Shown here one piece after another: positions 61,342-64,000 of a stretch of DNA of 64,000 nt. A program made the translations under genes and the position numbers. This DNA comes from Smallanthus sonchifolius (lineage: Eukaryota; Streptophyta; Magnoliopsida; Asterales; Asteraceae). The stretch is taken from NCBI GenBank assembly GCA_023525975.1, contig JAKNSE010000038.1:62001-126000 (forward strand), read 5' to 3'. The notes below the pieces were generated by a model. The model searched no databases, was not told the origin of the DNA, and saw only the letters and a list, made by a program, of their open reading frames with translations. Numbering within the stretch: the first letter of the stretch is position 1; every line of letters starts with the position of its first letter.

Positions 61342-62777
61342 TAGAGGTGAACAAAACGGTTTTTTTACCCGAACCGGTTTGGTCAACGAAAAGTCAAAAC
61401 CGGTTTGGCCCTAAACCGGTTCGGGTTAACCCGGTTTGGAGGCAAGGAAATCCCTAACCTATTAAATCGGTTAGGGTTGGGTTGAAACCGGTTTGTCCGT
61501 TAAACCGGTTTTAAATAAAAAAATCGAATAAATTCAAATAAATTTGATATTTTTAATAAAAAATAAATAAAAAAAAATAACAAATATAAAACATAAAGTG
61601 CAACGTTTATTAATATTTGGAAAGTTCGAAAATTAAAAAACATGAGAAGATAAAATTATAAAATTGTAAAACATTACAAATGACAATATATATTTTTATT
61701 TTTTGGAATATTAATTGATTATTCTTGTGCGTTATCTTCAGAACTGGAGCTTCGTAGCCTTGCATCTTCGGCTAGTTCTTCATCGGTGACTGGTTCAGAT
61801 ATTCCAAGATCAACCTCGTTGTTGTGTATGATTTCTTCGGCTTGAATTTCGTCTTCGAGAGAAGTTTGGTCTTGTATCCTATCAATTGCATTCAAATGGT
61901 CCTTCAAACAAATGCATATTTCCATCGCTAAGGGGGTGAGTTTAGTCCTTCGTATCGATAAGTTCCTGCCACTAAAAGAAAACGCAGATTCCGAAGCTAC
62001 CGTGGAAGCTTGGACGGTTAGTAAATCACGGGCCATGGCGGAAAGAATCGGAAACGAAGCTTCGTTTTTTTTTTCCACCAAGCCAAAATATCAAACTCCT
62101 CAAAAACGGTAGGAGGCATAAACGCTAAAAAGTTTGTGCCAATATACCTTCATAGTTCGCTACTCGGGGTGGTACCTCGAGCGCGTTTACTAAATTCATT
62201 TAACATTTCGTTATATAAATTCAAATTAACACTCTCGAACTACCACTTGATGATGTACCCATTGTATCATGTGGAGTCGGAGTTGTACCACATTTGTGTA
62301 AATAAACATCAAATAAATCTTGTAAACATTTGTTAAAATATGTTTTTGTGCCTTGTGCAAAATGGATGTCTTCACTATCCAAATTCAAAGCGTAAGTAAT
62401 TCTATCAATCAACGTTTCAACCCCGAAAACATTTAGAGAGCGTTTTTGAGCGTTTAAAGAGCAGTTTTAGAGATTAGAGAGTGTAGAAAGAGGTGTGATT
62501 AAACCTAAACACCCCCCACCTATTTATAGTGAATTATAGGTGAAAAAAGGCAAAAAAAAACGGTCAAATTCGACCCTAACGGCTATAAAGCCGTTGAATA
62601 ACGGCTAGATTTTAACACAGCGAAAAAACCGGTTTTCCGAACCGGTTCACACAAACAGGTCCTCAACCCGGTGGACTTCATAATACTTTAAACCGGTTCA
62701 TAACCAGCGGTTTTAGATTAACCCGAACCGGTTTGGACCGGGTAGAAAAAAAAACCGGTTTTTTTTGTACACCTCTA
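61342..62777 (-). mobile_element. hAT element copy C, both tips present, transposase deleted
   Basis: 1436 bases from TAGAGGTGAAC to ACCTCTA. Only the C-terminal third of the transposase remains (61719-62412). Sequence then jumps from codons near 62435 to the 5' leader, with TTTA shared at both old borders. It is a non-autonomous deletion derivative and the partner of the 1-599 element. Right subterminal ACCGGTTT motifs lie at 62627-62770. Confidence 0.92.
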
Positions 62778-62785
62778 CCTTCAAC
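62778..62785. repeat. 8-bp hAT target-site duplication (CCTTCAAC)
   Basis: Follows the right tip of copy C. It matches the octamer before copy B perfectly and the one before copy C with one change. Confidence 0.88.
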
Positions 62786-62857
62786 CACATATGTTTCTTT
62801 CCTTTTTTGGTTTTTCCACACAAACACTTGATATATAATAGCTACAGCCTACATGTG

Positions 62858-64000
62858 ATGAGGCCATCCTCCGCTGCAATGAAAATCCTGATCGTCGCCT
62901 ATTCAGGCAAAGGCCACATCAATCCATCCCTCCGGTTCGCCAACCGCCTCCTCAAATTGGACGTCCATGTCACCTTCTGCACCAGTCTCTCTGTCGTTCA
63001 ACTCATCGACAAGGAAACCATCCCTCACGGCCTAACATTCGCCCCATTCTCCGACGGTCACGACGCCGGAAAACATCCGAACACACCCCTGCAACAATTT
63101 ATCTCCGATTTCGAAACACACGGTGCTTGTGCCGTCGCAGAAATAATCGCCTCTGCAAGTCAACCATTTGACTGTTTGGTGTACACCACCGTCATACCCT
63201 GGGCGGCGCGTGTGGCTCATGCGAACAATATCAAATCTGTTCTCCTGTGGTGCCAATCAGCCTCTATCTTGGTTAGTTACTACTACTATTTCAATCAACA
63301 TCATAGTTTGATATCCAGTAACAACAATAACCCGACGTTTCCGATCAATCTGCCGGGATTGCCACCGCTAACCATGGCTGATTTGCCTTCGTTTTTGCTG
63401 TCCTCTTGCCCCAAGGAACACGAGTTTCTAGTACCAGTTATGAAAGATCATATTAATGTACTGAAAATAGCACCAAGAATACATGTAAACACTGTTGGTG
63501 AACTTGAAATCGAATCAATTGACAAACTTGAGTTCCTTCCGATTGGGCCTTTACTTCCGTCATATTCACCGGACATCTTTGAGAAAACAGAGGATGATTA
63601 TTACATCCAATGGTTAAACACACAGCCGAAATCGTCAGTGGTGTATGTTTCATTTGGAACAATAGCGACTTTTGGGATGGAGCAACTGGAGGAGATAGCA
63701 AGTGGGTTGGTGGAGATTGGGCGGCCATTTTTATGGGTGATAAGAGAGGGTGAGCAAGCAGAAAAATTTAGCAAAGTAGAGGAATTGCAGAAGCAGGGGA
63801 TGATTGTGGGGTGGTGTTCTCAGGCGGAGGTATTGAGTCACCAAGCGATTGGGTGTGTTGTGATGCATTGTGGGTGGAATTCAACGGTGGAGGTGCTGGT
63901 GGCTGGTGTTCCTACGGTGGCGTTTCCACAGTGGTCGGATCAGGGGATGAACGCGAAGATGATTGAAGATGTGTGGAAAATAGGGGTGAGGGTGAAGAGG
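62858..64000 (+). CDS. UDP-glycosyltransferase, second copy, cut by window end
   Basis: Near-identical to the gene at 680-1993, with the same ATG pair (62858 and 62879), TATA box and PSPG box; the last bases of the window are inside the C-terminal domain. The main coding change seen is CTT to CAT at 63482-63484. This turns the Leu of the conserved LVNT stretch (residue 209) into His. The frame is otherwise open to the window edge. The substrate is unknown; see the first copy for domain details. Confidence 0.9.
   Translation, partial: MRPSSAAMKILIVAYSGKGHINPSLRFANRLLKLDVHVTFCTSLSVVQLIDKETIPHGLTFAPFSDGHDAGKHPNTPLQQFISDFETHGACAVAEIIASASQPFDCLVYTTVIPWAARVAHANNIKSVLLWCQSASILVSYYYYFNQHHSLISSNNNNPTFPINLPGLPPLTMADLPSFLLSSCPKEHEFLVPVMKDHINVLKIAPRIHVNTVGELEIESIDKLEFLPIGPLLPSYSPDIFEKTEDDYYIQWLNTQPKSSVVYVSFGTIATFGMEQLEEIASGLVEIGRPFLWVIREGEQAEKFSKVEELQKQGMIVGWCSQAEVLSHQAIGCVVMHCGWNSTVEVLVAGVPTVAFPQWSDQGMNAKMIEDVWKIGVRVKR

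Overview
This is a plant nuclear window, almost certainly from a eudicot. It has an intronless family-1 glycosyltransferase, a plant PLS-type pentatricopeptide repeat gene, Ty1/copia, Ty3/gypsy and LINE-like debris, hAT elements with 8-bp target-site duplications, and a Helitron-type helicase remnant. The flavour of several repeats suggests Asteraceae, but that is an impression from memory, not a proof. Only three protein genes look intact: two copies of one UDP-glycosyltransferase (UGT), the second cut by the window end, and one PPR gene.

Layout. 1-599: right half of a deleted hAT element that sits in the UGT promoter. 680-1993: UGT gene (UGT75-like). 2.0-17.2 kb: a graveyard of degenerate elements (LINE-like fragment, gypsy gag, copia pol plus LTR, gypsy integrase, an LTR-like block studded with short palindromes), three minisatellites (30-bp, 60-bp and 12-bp periods) and an exon fragment resembling fatty acyl-CoA reductase. 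17189-47684: a 30.5-kb head-to-tail array of 42 nearly identical units of about 726 bp. 47.6-48.6 kb: a broken Helitron/PIF1-like helicase directly continuous with the last array unit. 48959-50485: PPR gene. 51.4-55.06 kb: a chimera of exon pieces from different genes, including a BAH-PHD (EBS/SHL-like) and an ASH2/TRAUCO-like SPRY fragment, ending in a Helitron-type 3' terminus. 55.6-56.2 kb: a small MITE and a copia remnant. 56.2-62.8 kb: three successive hAT copies separated by duplicated UGT-promoter sequence. 62858-64000: second UGT copy.

Main results. (1) The tandem unit carries at its 3' edge about 60 bp of Helitron-helicase-like sequence that continues in phase across the right edge of the array, so the satellite probably arose in place from unique DNA beside or inside a Helitron. 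(2) Private variants let the array's history be read: a six-unit block (units 2-7) is repeated as units 8-13, and unit 7 is a left/right hybrid of a unit-13-like and a unit-1-like copy, which is what one unequal crossover would leave. Three-unit and two-unit blocks were duplicated later. (3) Bases 1-2000 and 62180-64000 are about 99.7% alike by eye, so hAT, promoter and UGT were duplicated together very recently. (4) A hAT insertion with a perfect 8-bp duplication (CCTTCAAC) separated the UGT TATA box from an upstream segment carrying two G-boxes. Nothing here indicates an operon, CRISPR array, rRNA or tRNA gene. All comparisons were made by eye.
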